A DNA stretch of 64,000 bases from Lumbricus terrestris. Lineage: Eukaryota; Annelida; Clitellata; Crassiclitellata; Lumbricidae. Where the stretch lies: contig OX457037.1 of assembly GCA_949752735.1 (NCBI GenBank), forward strand, positions 16,515,017 through 16,579,016, given 5' to 3'. Under the pieces are notes generated by a model. That model worked only from the letters and a program-made list of their open reading frames with translations. It searched no databases and had not been told where the DNA came from. Made by a program: the position numbers and the translations under genes. Below, in pieces: positions 11,669 to 22,128 of the stretch (position 1 is the first letter of the stretch; each line of letters opens with the position of its first letter).

Positions 11669-12740
11669 TCAAATGTTGTTTCACTAGTTATAACGGAATA
11701 ATAAAGTATGACGTTTGAGGGTCACTGGAATAAATACTGAAATTAACAGAGAAATAAGAAGAACTTTCGCGACCCACTTGCCAAAGCTCTGCGACCCACT
11801 TTTGGGTCGCGACCCACAGTTTGGGAAATGCTGTACTAGAAGACTGGAGGCTTTTGAAATGTGGTTATGGAGGAAAATGGAGAGGATTAGTTGGACTGAA
11901 CATATATCAAACGAAGAGGTGCTACAGCGAGTAGAAGAGGAAAGAGCAATGTTGGATACAATAAAGATGAGATAAAAGAAATGGATAGGACACATCCTGA
12001 GAGGAGAATCCCTTCTGAAAGTGATCATTGAAGGAAGAACGGAGGGAAAAAGAGGAAGACAAAGACAGAAACTACTGGACTGGATGTTGGTTGAAGGTTA
12101 TGGGAAACTGAAAGAAGAGGCTCAACACCGGGAGGAGTGGCGCCGTCGGCAGTTCGAACCTGCCGTGAAGAAGAAATCTGTTGTTTACGTTGTCAACCCA
12201 TTTTATTTGGGTAATTTCAATGCAATCTGGATTTATGAAAAAATAACTGTTTGTCTAAATGGAAGTTGGATTGATAAAGCTAATTCTTTGCTTAAATAGA
12301 CAATGGATTGATTTGCTTAACTCGAAGTTGGGTTGATGAAAATAATAGGGCACCAATATGATTGACCATAGCATTCTCTAATGCAACATCAGCTGTTTGT
12401 TTTTCGATAGCAGCAAATTGTTCGTATAATTTTTTCGTCCTTGGTCATTAATTTTACGATCATTGCAGTTTACGTTTATCACACTTAATTTAAGATGCAG
12501 GTGAGAAGTAAAATTAATGCAGTTTAGGCATGTAAGTTCTGACAAAATAAATATCTTGTATATCTGTAAAGGTGAGCTGATTTGCATGCAGTTTTAAAAT
12601 GGTTAGAGAAGGACATGATGGAGTCAGAAACTATGTCCAAAATGCATGAGCGATTAGAATGATCATCAGTCTATCCGCTGGTTTCTACTTGTTTTTTTCT
12701 TTTATGCAATCAAGCCCATCATGTATAGTAAATTTGTCAT

Positions 12741-13487
12741 TAGGCCAAAAAAATAATGTTGTGTTTCCGGTAACCCGACCGACCCTCTTTCATTGCCGCG
12801 ACTCAAATAATTTTGTAAAAAAATTTTATTTAAAAAAATTTTTTAAAAAGAAATTTCATAAAAAAAAATTTTTTAATTTTTTTCCCAAATTTTTTATTGA
12901 CATAATACGGTGACATTGCCTTCCGTATAGAGTTGGATCTTAGGCAAAAAAGCTGTGTTTCCGGTAACCCGACCGACTCACTTTTATTGCCGCGACTCTT
13001 TTTATTTACAGTGACATTGCCTTAGAGTTTCACGTCTGCCTAACTACTTCCTGGGTGCCAGTCTTGAGAAACTTCTAGCCTTATCATGCTTACTTGAGCC
13101 ACCTCTAACGGTGACTAGGGAAAATAAATCTAGCAAACTGTAGGTGTAACTGGCTCAGCCAGTCTGGAATGACCCCTAGCAGTTATGTTTTGTTCGCACT
13201 CATCTTCCCCTCCCCTTCCCACTTTATCTTACCAGAAAAGATGTCAACAAAATGAAATTAATAGAATTGTTTTCTAGAGCAATTTTAGGTACAGACAGTC
13301 GGGAAATAGGCAGTTTATACTTGCTTAGAATACGTACTTTGTTGTAGTGTGTACCTTTACGCAAAAAGAGTAGATGGGTATAATTTTTCGGATAGTCACT
13401 GTATAAAATAAAAATATTTTTCGACCTACCTACCCAATTTTTTAGAGCTCTGTTACCGGAAACACTACATTATTTTTTTTTGCCTTA
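12741..13487. mobile_element. TIR element with internal direct repeat
   Basis: The left end TAGGCCAAAAAAATAATG, continuing TTGTGTTTCCGGTAAC, matches the inverted right end (reverse-complemented TAAGGCAAAAAAAAATAATG, then TAGTGTTTCCGGTAAC). A second left-end-like copy begins at about 12943 (TTAGGCAAAAAAGCTGTG...CCGGTAACCCGACCGAC), so about 200 bp are duplicated in tandem. There is no transposase. The target duplication is unclear, so the superfamily is not assigned. 12790-12900 is an A/T homopolymer-rich patch. Confidence 0.7.
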
Positions 13488-13516
13488 TGTTGCTGTCTTA
13501 TACGTGTCATTTGCAG

Positions 13517-13738
13517 TCCGACTTGCCATTCATCACAGAGTATGAGAGTGTGAAGGCAATCAGATGCAGTCATCATTTTCAAGGGAAAATGATCTCAGCG
13601 CATACAGTCCAGATAACAGAAAACAGAATTGGGAGACTCTTGAATTGTACTTTGAGAGTTCAAAAAGATGATGTAGACAACCTCGAGATTCTAAAGTTCA
13701 TTCAGTGCGACCATGCTATTATAGAATTTGCTGAATGA
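13517..13738 (+). CDS. Possible terminal coding exon, unrecognised protein
   Basis: A 73-codon frame with stop begins right after a good acceptor (TTTGCAG at 13510-13516) and reads SDLPFITEYESVKAIRCSHH ... LLNCTLRVQKDD ... CDHAIIEFAE. The other two frames are closed early. Four bases after the stop there is a consensus-like donor (ATG|GTGAGT, exon end 13742), so the exon may be followed by a spliced 3' UTR exon. No family was recognised and no partner exon was found upstream. The acceptor lies only 29 bp right of the TIR element ending at 13487, whose T-run adds to the pyrimidine tract. It may be a true gene end or a chance frame. Confidence 0.4.
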   Translation, partial: SDLPFITEYESVKAIRCSHHFQGKMISAHTVQITENRIGRLLNCTLRVQKDDVDNLEILKFIQCDHAIIEFAE

Positions 13739-13837
13739 AATGGTGAGTACATTGCCTTTCTTATTCTTTGCTAGACATCAGTGTCAACCATTGATTTATT
13801 AATTAATAAATCATTTAAAAATTCTTGTTTGTATGTG

Positions 13838-14050
13838 CACTTGCTATAGCTCCCCTTCAAGCTCGCTACTCAGAGATGCTCCCAACTATGGCGTGGACAC
13901 TGCATCGGAGTTTCATGCCGAAGCGCTGAGCAATTGTGATTGAAGGACTTGCTCAAGGTCCTTATGCGGCGACTTGAGGTGGATTCATAAGGTCTGCAAC
14001 CTTCCCGCTGCAAGCCAACGAACATGCCCACTACTACACCACCGTTCCCC
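13838..14050 (-). repeat. tRNA-derived SINE copy
   Basis: Minus strand: GGGGAACGGTGGTGTAGTAG head (A-box-like), a decayed B box (AGACCTTATGAATCCACC), AGGACCTTGAGCAAGTCC and AATTGCTCAGCGCTTCGGC body, ending GCTTGAAGGGGAGCTATAGC. Same family as 29866-30081. Confidence 0.85.
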
Positions 14051-14593
14051 ACTTAAATAAACTTAAATTCTTGTGCTTAGCAGTGATGACTTTTCAACCA
14101 TTTTTGAGAGAAGAATCTGCACATTGTTTACAAACTGGAAAATCATTTATGTTTGCATGCATGTGCATGCTTATGAATTTCTGAGTCATATTTGTCAATT
14201 AGTATTTAAAGTCAGTCAACAGATAAATGACATTTTAGGATATTTTTGTCAATGGTCGTAGCGGTCCTGTATTTCCTGTAATGTTCTGTTTTTTTTGCTT
14301 GTCCTGTAAAATCCTGTATTTTTTTTAAAAAGGTCAGATTTCACGCTCCTTTTTTCGCCAATACATGATATTTATTATTATTTCCTTATTATATTATTTG
14401 GCTTTTTATTTATAACACTGAGTAGCATAGGTTACTAGAGAGTAATGATACAAGTTGAACTTTAGATAACTTGTTTTTATTGTATTTTAAGAAGTTGCTT
14501 GACAATCATTCAGCAGCACTTCATTGGAGATGTCGCTCATATCTTTAAGATATTTTTCAGTTTCCAGCAGAGGATTTCATTGGTGATTCATTT

Positions 14594-14829
14594 GGGGGGG
14601 CCCGGTAGAGTAATGGTTAACACGCTGGCCAAGAGTGCGAGAGGTAGCAGGTTCGAGCCCCCGTTGGGCGGATATGCTTTGTAGGCTGCTATTAGCGCCG
14701 TTGTAATTGCAAAGCTGTCTGTTCAGTTAGTAGTTAAGTTTAATTAAGATTACTGCATAACTTGTAAATGTAAAGCGCAGTGCGTCTTGCAGGCGCTCAA
14801 TTAAAGAAAAGATTATTATTATTATTATG
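14594..14829 (+). repeat. Second tRNA-derived SINE family with ATT tail
   Basis: The head reads CCCGGTAGAGTAATGGTTAA and contains an A-box-like TGGTTAACACG; 30-odd bases later a B box GGTTCGAGCCC occurs at 14650-14660. The tRNA-unrelated body ends GCGCTCAATTAAAGAAAAGA and a (TTA)n tail. It differs from the more common SINE in this window in both head and body. Confidence 0.8.
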
Positions 14830-14959
14830 TCCTGTATAAAAATTACTGTCCATTGAGTGATTTTTTGCAAGCTTCTCTTGTTATTGGAAGCAAAACAGGT
14901 CACAAGCTGAAGGTGCTGAATGTTCACGAAGTTGAAATTGTATTCCCTAACATTGAAAG

Positions 14960-15330
14960 CCTAGCGCAGGGCACCAGCCTGTTCGTGAGTGCTGCAAAGT
15001 CCAGTTTCCATAGGGGGTTGGAGAGAGCTACAGAGTAGATGTTAAGGTGGGCGTCACTTTGGTCAAGAATTGGAAGGTGAAGCATCAGGTGAGTTGAGGT
15101 GAGTTCTTACAGAGGTGAAACTTTAGATTGTAGTGGAAATCCTGAGGGGTGATGGATAGAGGGGCTTGAGGAAGGTGATGGTGGGTGATTGGTGGAGGAT
15201 TTGAAGTGTCGATTTCCAGAGACGTGGTGCAGTGTTGGACGTGGCTGGGTTGGAGAACTTGAGATGAATTGTGGCCATGGGTCTAAAAAAACTTAACTGA
15301 TGGCATTTCTTCCAACTAATGCAGTGCATG
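14960..15330 (-). repeat. Dispersed LINE-3'-end-like repeat
   Basis: Shares phrases with 18490-18660 (GCACCAGCCT, then CAGAGTAGATGTTAA, gggtgtcg/gggcgtcactttgg, ggaaggtg) and with 23100-23440. The minus-strand frame contains FSNPATSNTAPRLWKSTLQI, faintly like the 'P.LWNSLP' end of L2-type LINEs. Degenerate. Confidence 0.5.
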
Positions 15331-16882
15331 CTACAGTGATTTTCAACCAGAGTTCCGCGGAACCCAAGGGTTCTGCTGCAGTTTGGTAGAAATGTTAAGG
15401 TGCCGACTTAAAACGCAAAAGTATTAGCAATGAGTGGATTCTTTCCCAGCCTCCAGTCATTCATGTTTAAAATAACATTATTACGTCAATGTGTTGTTGT
15501 TTTCTATAGGGTAATGATGTCGTTCATTACTTGTTTTTCGGAAGGCACATGCATCAAATGGGAATCTGTAGGCCTATAGGCCTAAGCTTATAGACTGCTT
15601 ACATTAACCTATAGACCTAAGCTTATAGATTGTTTGTGTTTCTAACAATCCAGTGAGACAAACAAGGCATTGTTATCGTTGGTTTTAAACTATTTGGACG
15701 CTTGAGATCTGCTCTGGAATAACAGAATCTGCTGACCACTAGGCAATGACTTGTTTGGTTTATTCCTCTTTTGATCAGTTCATTGTGAAGAGCCAGTGGC
15801 TAAATTTTTCATCCAGAGGTAGCAGATATTCACATTTTTGCAAGTGTAAAGGCTGAGCCTCAAGAGAATATAGCTATCTGTAGAATCATTAATCGACAGG
15901 CCTAGGTCCTTTAGCCTATGCTCGCTATTTGCTTCTTGGAAAGTATCAGATATTTAAATGAATTAGAACAAGAATTAGATGTGTGATTATTGTGACAAAA
16001 GCACTCTAAAGCAGAAATGCAGTTGTTCTCTGACAGTGTTTTGTGCACTGGACCTACACTTAGAATTCGAAATCAAGTATTTGTAATGTGATACCATAGA
16101 CTGCATCAGAAGTGAAAGTAACGTACATCTAAATTATACACTATTTTACTAAATAATCACAACTGTAGGCTATGTAGGCCTATATCTTGAAATACTGGAC
16201 GGGTGAAACGCGTAGGGTTCCGCAAGCAAATAGTGCTTTGAGAAAGGTTCCGCCACTAGAAAAAAGTTTAAACCACTGGCATGATAAAACACTTCAGTAA
16301 GTTGATGACGAAATGGACCCAGTCAATAAGAAAAATGAAGCTTCACTCTTGAACCATCGATTAATCTTTGGTAATAGTTCTCACATGAAAATGCTCTTGT
16401 CCATGTCCATCTGAAATCTGAAGTATACCATGCTGGCAAAGGTGATGCATAGTAATGCTGTTGTATGGTATTGCAGATGCAAACAGTTGTTTCTCAGCAT
16501 TTAAAAAATGTTGTTACACCAGAGCAAACTAATCTTGAACCAGAAAACATCAATGCAGTTAGATTGCTGTAAGATGCTTTGCATAACCATGGACTAAATT
16601 CCACACGTGTCAACATTACTCCTATCTTTTTACGGTACATTGTGCCAAATCAGCACTTGCCTAGTACAAGCATTTTGAAGAGTAAAGAAAGCATACGAAT
16701 AAAGAAGATTGGTTAAAATAGAGCTACAAGAGTGCAGAGAGGAGGAAGCCCAGAGGAAAATTGTAGAAACTATGAAGAAAGAGTTGAGCAGAAAGAGTGT
16801 TGAAGAGTTAAAGAAAAATATATTGGAATCGCCATTGCAGAACTGAGCAGCACAACACTAAAGGTAGTAGGTCAAGTAGGGG
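15331..16882. other. Non-coding stretch with TAGGCCTA-rich islands
   Basis: Contains GGCCTATAGGCCTAAGCTTATAGA-like duplicated words near 15570 and 15610, and short AGGTTCCGC words (about 15350 and 16215-16250) that may mark the two ends of a decayed element of about 900 bp (left 'ttttcaaccagagttccgcgg', right 'ccgccactagaaaaaagtttaaacc'). No gene was recognised. Confidence 0.45.
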
Positions 16883-16890
16883 ATCTACTA

Positions 16891-17663
16891 CATAGTTGTA
16901 AAAAAGTTTTTCCCGTTTTTTATTCTTTCCCAAAGAACATCGGTTTTTTTCGTTTTTTTTATTTTTATGTAACTTTATTTATTTATTTACTGTTCATTAT
17001 TATTTTCCTTAATTTAATTTTTGTCTGATATTCCATACGCTTTCACTGTAGTCTCAAGGATTCAGCTAAGTATTATAGTGTCATCATGTAATTGTTTAAG
17101 CCATCATTTGAGAAATACATGTAGTAGGTCCCTGCAAGAAATTAAATTTGTAAAAGTTATTTTTATATAAAATTATTGGGCCTATAATTAATATTTATAA
17201 GTAACAACTTTAAGTACAGATGTACATTATATAATTTAGTACACATCGATACTGTATGGTCTTTGCTTCTGATTAGATTTTAGGCCTAATTGCGTTATGT
17301 CGATCAGCATGAACTTGTGTGGACTTATGTTTACAATGTAAATTTGAAAAGATTTCAATACCTTTAATTTTTCTGAATTTCATATTTGACCAGTCTAAGT
17401 TATAAGAAAAAAAACTGTGGTAGATTAATGCTAAGCTCACTTATACCAATTAATTTTGGCCTGATAATAAAGTTGTGTTATTTGCAGAAGATTAAGATAA
17501 AATTGCATAAGCAAGGTTTTGAAGCTTAAAATGAAGTTTCAGATGTAACAAACGCAAATTATTTTCCGTTTCCGTTTTTTATCGTTTTTTGTCGTTTTTT
17601 ATTTTTCCGAAAAAAACGAGTTTTTTATTTTTTTTTAAATTTTCATCTTTTTTTACATCTATG
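16891..17663. mobile_element. hAT-like non-autonomous element, poly(A/T)-rich
   Basis: Left end CATAGTTGTAAAAAAGTTTT and right end (reverse-complemented) CATAGATGTAAAAAAAGATG form imperfect TIRs. They are flanked by 8-bp direct repeats differing at one base (ATCTACTA at 16883-16890, ATCTATTA at 17664-17671). CGTTTTTTAT-type words are repeated near both ends. A 180-bp relative lies at 26812-26991. No ORF. Confidence 0.75.
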
Positions 17664-18087
17664 ATCTATTAGAAAGCGGAGAAGAAGCTTTTGGTTGCAA
17701 TTATATGTGTGGTCTTGGATATGATTTCACTTGGTCATGGCTTGTTGAATGTGACTTCAGTCGCACAGCAGCAACACTGAACAACTGTTCAGCATAGTCA
17801 ATGTTTGCTATTTGTGGGAATGCATTTAATGCAGTTCTTCTTGTTGCAAAGAAATTGACAAGTGTCAGATGATAGCACTTGCGACTAGTTTTAAAAATGT
17901 TATAGCAATCTAGTTAGTTTTTGAATTTTGTCTATGCAGACGGTAAAGTAATATTTAATTTAGCACAATCTATGTTTAACCTGTCATAGCTCAAGCCAAA
18001 AAATAGTTGACAAAGCAGAACTAAAGTATGGAACTATTATGATGTTGAAGAAATGCTGTTGACTGACTCACATTATAATAGTAAAAG

Positions 18088-19240
18088 CATGGGCGCCCGC
18101 AGAAATTTTTGCAGGGGGGGCAAAAATTTTTTACGGCTGGCCTATTCTCGGCTAAATTTTTTACTAGCAGGACCTTGAAAAAGCAAAGCTGGGAAATTAA
18201 GAACAGCGTATTTTCAGAGAGGTTTCTTGATGCAAATTTCTCAATTTCATCTTGTGTATTATTTTTAATATGAATTGTTTCCTTGGTGGGAAGAAATATG
18301 TTAAAAAGTTTATGTTAAAAAGTAGGTTCCTGAATGTGTGCTATAGCCTATATAAGTCCAGAGAATGAATGAACGAATAATTGAATGGGGAAAAAAGTGT
18401 CAGTTTCAAGGGGTAAGTGCTATCTAGCTACTTCTATATGGTAGGCTAATCGTAATTTCTAAGCGTCTAAAGCACCAATCGAAGGCCAATAACAGGGCAC
18501 CAGCCTATTCACAAGCGCTGCATCGAGTCAGAATGCTGTTCAAAGGGTAGTCAGAAATAGGTCCGATTCCGCTGGCCAGAGTAGATGTTAATGCGGGTGT
18601 CGTTTTGGAAGGTGGAGGATACGAGGATCAGATGAGTGGGGATATCAATACTGTTGAACGAGGGGTGATAACCAGAGCCCCTTATCCAAGTTTTTCTACA
18701 GCTTGACCTCCCTGTAGCCTATTCTGTGCTGACAGCATGCAAAATGGGCAAAATTCAGCTTGGCTTATAGCAGACTTGATTTATATAATTATAATGCTGG
18801 CGAATAAGCATAATATCTACTTTCAGTGTGCTACTGAGAAATTTCAAATGTTTGTATAAGTGTAATTTATTGATAATTAATTTGTGCAATTGTGAAAGGT
18901 TGCACTACAGTGAGATTTGTAATGTACTGCAATGTAATGTAAATCTAGTAGGCAATAATCGATAGGCCTACTATTTGCATAGGCGCCCGCAGGAGGGCTA
19001 AAAGTCAATCAATGGCCATTGTTACGTTTTTAGCAAGAGCTTGAAAAATGCAAGGCAGAAAATTAAGAGCACTTTTATTTCTATAGAGAGTTCTATACGT
19101 AGATTTCTGGCTTTCACTGTGTATCATTCGTATCACAAGTCCTTTAATGCGAAAACCCAAAAGTAGTAGTTATAAAAATAAATGTCAATTTTCCAGGGGG
19201 GGCAAGTGCCCCTCCTTGCCCCTATGTGCGGGCGCCCATG
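18088..19240. mobile_element. hAT-like element with exact 8-bp TSD and a second internal left end
   Basis: Perfect terminal repeats CATGGGCGCCCGCA on both sides are flanked by the exact duplication AGTAAAAG (18080-18087 and 19241-19248). At 18978 another left-end-like sequence starts (CATAGGCGCCCGCAGG). The bases after it parallel those after the outer left end (AGCAAGAGCTTGAAAAATGC versus AGCAGGACCTTGAAAAAGC), so about 170 bp are present twice in direct orientation. 18490-18660 carries the dispersed LINE-like repeat. No transposase frame. Confidence 0.88.
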
Positions 19241-19572
19241 AGTAAAAGCAAAATTTGTGTTGGATATTGGTATTCAAATTCCATTCGGCACGAGCTTGTC
19301 AGTTGTCATGATACTTAATGTTTTGGATTTCTCTGTTTTGGAGTATTGTAAATTAGTATTTTACATGTTAACATTGCTTTAATCGGTTTCTTGAAAGATG
19401 CCTCTTGCTTTTTTCCTGATATCTTATATGTTTTTGTCACCCTTCCATTATGTACAGTACAACCTTTGTTGATGCAATGCTTAAATTAGCAGAAGTAAGC
19501 CGGAGTATTTAACACTTTTTGGCTGATTTTGTTTGCAGCCTCAGATATGGCCCTGCTATTAATCATGCTTAA

Positions 19573-19785
19573 TAGGGGTGTGGTGGTGTAGTAGTGGATT
19601 CAGTGCCTTGGAGCCAGGCTTAAATCCACCGCAAGTCGTCGCGTAGGGACCTTGAGCAGGTTCTTCACTCGTAATTGCTCCTGCGCTACCGTGTGAAAAG
19701 CCGATGCAGTGTCCGCGCTGCAGTCGGGAGCGCTTCTGAGTAGAGAGCTTGAAGTGGCGCTATATAGCAAGTGTGAGAAAGTTTT
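19573..19785 (+). repeat. tRNA-derived SINE copy
   Basis: The head GGGTGTGGTGGTGTAGTAG is followed by a mutated B box (GGCTTAAATCCACC), GGGACCTTGAGCAGGTTC, AATTGCTCCTGCGC, CGGGAGCGCTTCTGAG and AAGTGGCGCTATATAGCAAG. Same family as 29866-30081, plus orientation. Confidence 0.85.
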
Positions 19786-20005
19786 AAAAGCTTGTCTTAG
19801 AACTGCCTTAGTCTGTGAGTTAGTCTTTTAAAAGTTGTAGACTGTATCACTGTTGATGGAATGCTGTTACAAACTTGAAATTGTTAAATTATAAGAAACC
19901 TAGAGTGTTATAAATTAGTATTTTACATGTTAGCATTGCTTCAATCGCATGAATCGCAAAGACTCACACTCTTACAGCAATTTGCTGAGATGACGTGGAA
20001 GTTGA

Positions 20006-20492
20006 CAGTAGCGGCGCTATGCGGGCTAAGCCCCCCTAAAAAAGGCCATCCATTTTTTTCCCCCATGTAAAAATAAAATATTTGCACGATTAACCCCTTT
20101 AGCCCCCCCCCAAATAACCGCAAAGGTGCGCACAAGGTTTGACAGACAGTTTGGCGGATTATGAAAAGGACCTTTTTCGAAGATTTCGATCAAATGACTA
20201 CAAAAATTCGTCAGAAATTTTGACGGCGGAAATGGAAAATTTTCTTCGGATTTTGGTCGATGACTTCAAAAAAAGGTCGTCAGAAATTTTGACGGCGGAA
20301 ATGGAAAATTTTCTTCGGATTTTGGTCGATGACTTCAAAAAAAGGTCGTCAGAAATTTTGACGGTGGAAATGGAAAATTTTCTTTGGATTTTGGTCGATG
20401 ACTTAAAAAAAAGGTCGTCAGAAATTTTGGCAACTGAACATTTTTGCCAAAAATCCAGCCCCCCCAAAACGAAAAGCCTGGCGTTGCCACTG
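20006..20492. mobile_element. hAT-like short element carrying a minisatellite
   Basis: The left end CAGTAGCGGCGCTATGCGGG and the right end (reverse-complemented CAGTGGCAACGCCAGGC) are imperfect inverted termini. Flanking 8-mers GAAGTTGA (19998-20005) and AAAGTTAA (20493-20500) agree at 6 of 8 bases. The interior is occupied by a 69-bp tandem repeat. Motifs resemble those in the element at 5055-5473. Confidence 0.6.
20209..20425 (+). repeat. 69-bp tandem repeat, three full units plus a partial
   Basis: CGTCAGAAATTTT recurs at 20209, 20278, 20347 and 20416, exactly 69 bp apart, and the units are nearly identical. Because 69 is divisible by three, both strands show artefactual repetitive reading frames of 89-127 codons. 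Confidence 0.95.
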
Positions 20493-20500
20493 AAAGTTAA

Positions 20501-21780
20501 ATTTACATATTACGAAATGTAAATGATCAATGTGTATGTAAGGAAATTTTATTATAATTTTAATCATTGCAGTACAATAGTCACAGTATTTAGAATTCCA
20601 TGTGCACTGTAATCCTAATGTACACAGGAGAAGTCTCAGACTGCCTTGGAAAGACCTGGACTTTTGATGAAGTATCATCGTTTGCAGTTGGAAACATTTT
20701 TGTTTTGTTGTAGGTTATTTGGAAACTTGTAAACAGCACTTTGAAGATGGCTACTGATGATTGCATGACTGGCATTTCCTGCTGTTGGCACTGGAATCAA
20801 ACTTGAGGACACCAATGTTTCAGCACATTTGATTGAGGAGACCATCAAATTCAGTGCTAAAGTGCCAAAAACTTCACTAACTGAAATTCACTTTGTCATA
20901 ATATTATAAGAAAAGAATTGGGAGACTTTCGATGCGGACTGCAGTATAAACTAGTTATTCAAATGGTTATCAAAAGAGTATTAAGTTAAGTTCTGATATT
21001 AAAGGATGTAGAAATATTAAACGGTTTTCTGTTAATTACTCTTATTGTGTAGATATATTGTAAGCCAATGAACTTTGCTTTCTAAATTCTTAACACATAA
21101 GTAATAGATAGTTATAAATTATAAAAAGCTTAGCTATATTTTCTTTTCACAATTTGCTGTTTGAAATTGTTTTAAACCCTTCATAAGCCATAGGCCAAAT
21201 ATTCCAGTGTCATGTGAAATAATGTGAGAATTTGATGTGTACAGCACTGCACAAATTGATTATTCAGGTGACCATTCGTGGTTTAAATTGAGTTCCTTGA
21301 TTCAGACAGACTAAATTAGCAGGAAAGGAAATTATGCATGTATGGGAAGAAGTTTAATTCATGTATTGTTGTACACTGAACTTCAAACTTCATTATTACA
21401 TGCTTTATAATGTAGGTCTCAATATGGCTCTAAAATGCATCTTATAATGAGCTCCAGTGCATAGCCACTAGCATGGTTAAGAGCAAGTGTTAAATAAACT
21501 GAGAAATTTATTATATGTCTGAGATTGGGTTAAAGGGGTGTGCGGGCCACCGTGTGCCATGCAGCCTTGAACCTGCAATTACTTCTTAGAATGTCATGTT
21601 GGTCTTTTCTGCTTAAAAATTAATATTCTGTTTAGCAGAAGATTGCAAAACATACCTCATACTGAATTTTTGAGTATTTTCCCTGAACGTTTGGGTATTG
21701 ACCTAATTACAGCTTTGTGTGTACTATCAGTTGATGTCTTTCACATTAGATGCTGGTGCTATATAGTTGTTAATTGGAAA
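20501..21780. other. AT-rich stretch, no gene recognised
   Basis: Only short frames. No TIR, SINE or LINE was recognised. Confidence 0.45.
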
Positions 21781-21789
21781 AAGTTCTGC

Positions 21790-21860
21790 TTGGGAGGGAT
21801 TTGAACCCGTGTGCTCTTGGTTTAGAGTAAAGCTAGTTAACCACTAGACTATCTCATCCG
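21790..21860 (-). repeat. tRNA-like sequence (pseudogene or SINE head)
   Basis: On the minus strand it holds an A-box-like TAGTCTAGTGGTTAACTAG and a B box GGGTTCAAATCCC with tRNA-like spacing, total 71 nt. The acceptor arms (GGATGAG and CTCCCAA) do not pair, so it is not a functional tRNA gene. It may be the head of another SINE or a tRNA pseudogene. Confidence 0.55.
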
Positions 21861-22030
21861 TGCAAATCAGAATTCATTTTATGACATGATGATTAGGAGT
21901 GTATTGCTACAATGCTGTTCAGCTGACTTGCTGCATCGTCTTTTAGGCTTCTTGCCTGTAGACTGCATATCAATGAGTAACATCTTAATATTTTACCATA
22001 AAATAGCTGAACACAGTTTCCACTCTAAGT

Positions 22031-22036
22031 TTTATT
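22031..22036 (-). promoter_or_regulatory. Polyadenylation signal of the 94-aa gene
   Basis: AATAAA on the minus strand, 93 nt downstream of the stop codon of the two-exon gene at 22129-23540. Confidence 0.55.
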
Positions 22037-22128
22037 ACTATTCAGTCATTTGAGCATGAAAGCTGTCTGGGAAATATTTAACACAGAAGACAAGTTCTGC
22101 AGAACTAAGATGCTTTGTTTTAGCACAG

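Larger units (their letters stand above)
8318..11833 (-). mobile_element. Non-autonomous hAT element (Buster/ZBED5-like), invaded by a LINE
   Basis: Ends are inverted: left CAGAGGTTCCCAAACT, right (reverse-complemented) CAGCATTTCCCAAACT, with further matching GGGTCGCGACCCAC-like words. The exact 8-bp duplication TACTAGAA flanks it (8310-8317 and 11834-11841), the hAT signature. Its own DNA is about 8318-9040 plus about 11669-11833; the rest is the LINE at 9045-11668. It retains only the N-terminal part of a transposase on the minus strand (see 8600-8812). The catalytic RNase-H-like part is absent, so mobility would have needed a helper. Confidence 0.9.
8279..12170 (+). mobile_element. RTE-type LINE fragment split by a nested hAT insertion
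   Basis: Two pieces make one continuous reading frame: 8288-8317 gives TWTLRKED and, directly after the hAT right duplication, 11842 onward gives RRLEAFEMWLWRKMERISW, then (past one in-frame TAA at about 11973) KKWIGHILRGESLL, EGRTEGKRGR and REEWRR. In intact RTE-like elements these landmarks are contiguous ('ETWTLRK.D..RLEAFEMW..RRM..ISW'). The piece is 5' truncated near 8279 and stops around 12170. Its age must exceed that of the hAT inside it. Confidence 0.85.

Noticed and set aside
20139..20522. 127- and 89-codon repetitive frames on both strands
   Set aside because: Products of the 69-bp tandem repeat inside a hAT-like MITE. No independent coding evidence.
21790..21860. Functional tRNA gene
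   Set aside because: A and B boxes are present but the acceptor stem does not pair.
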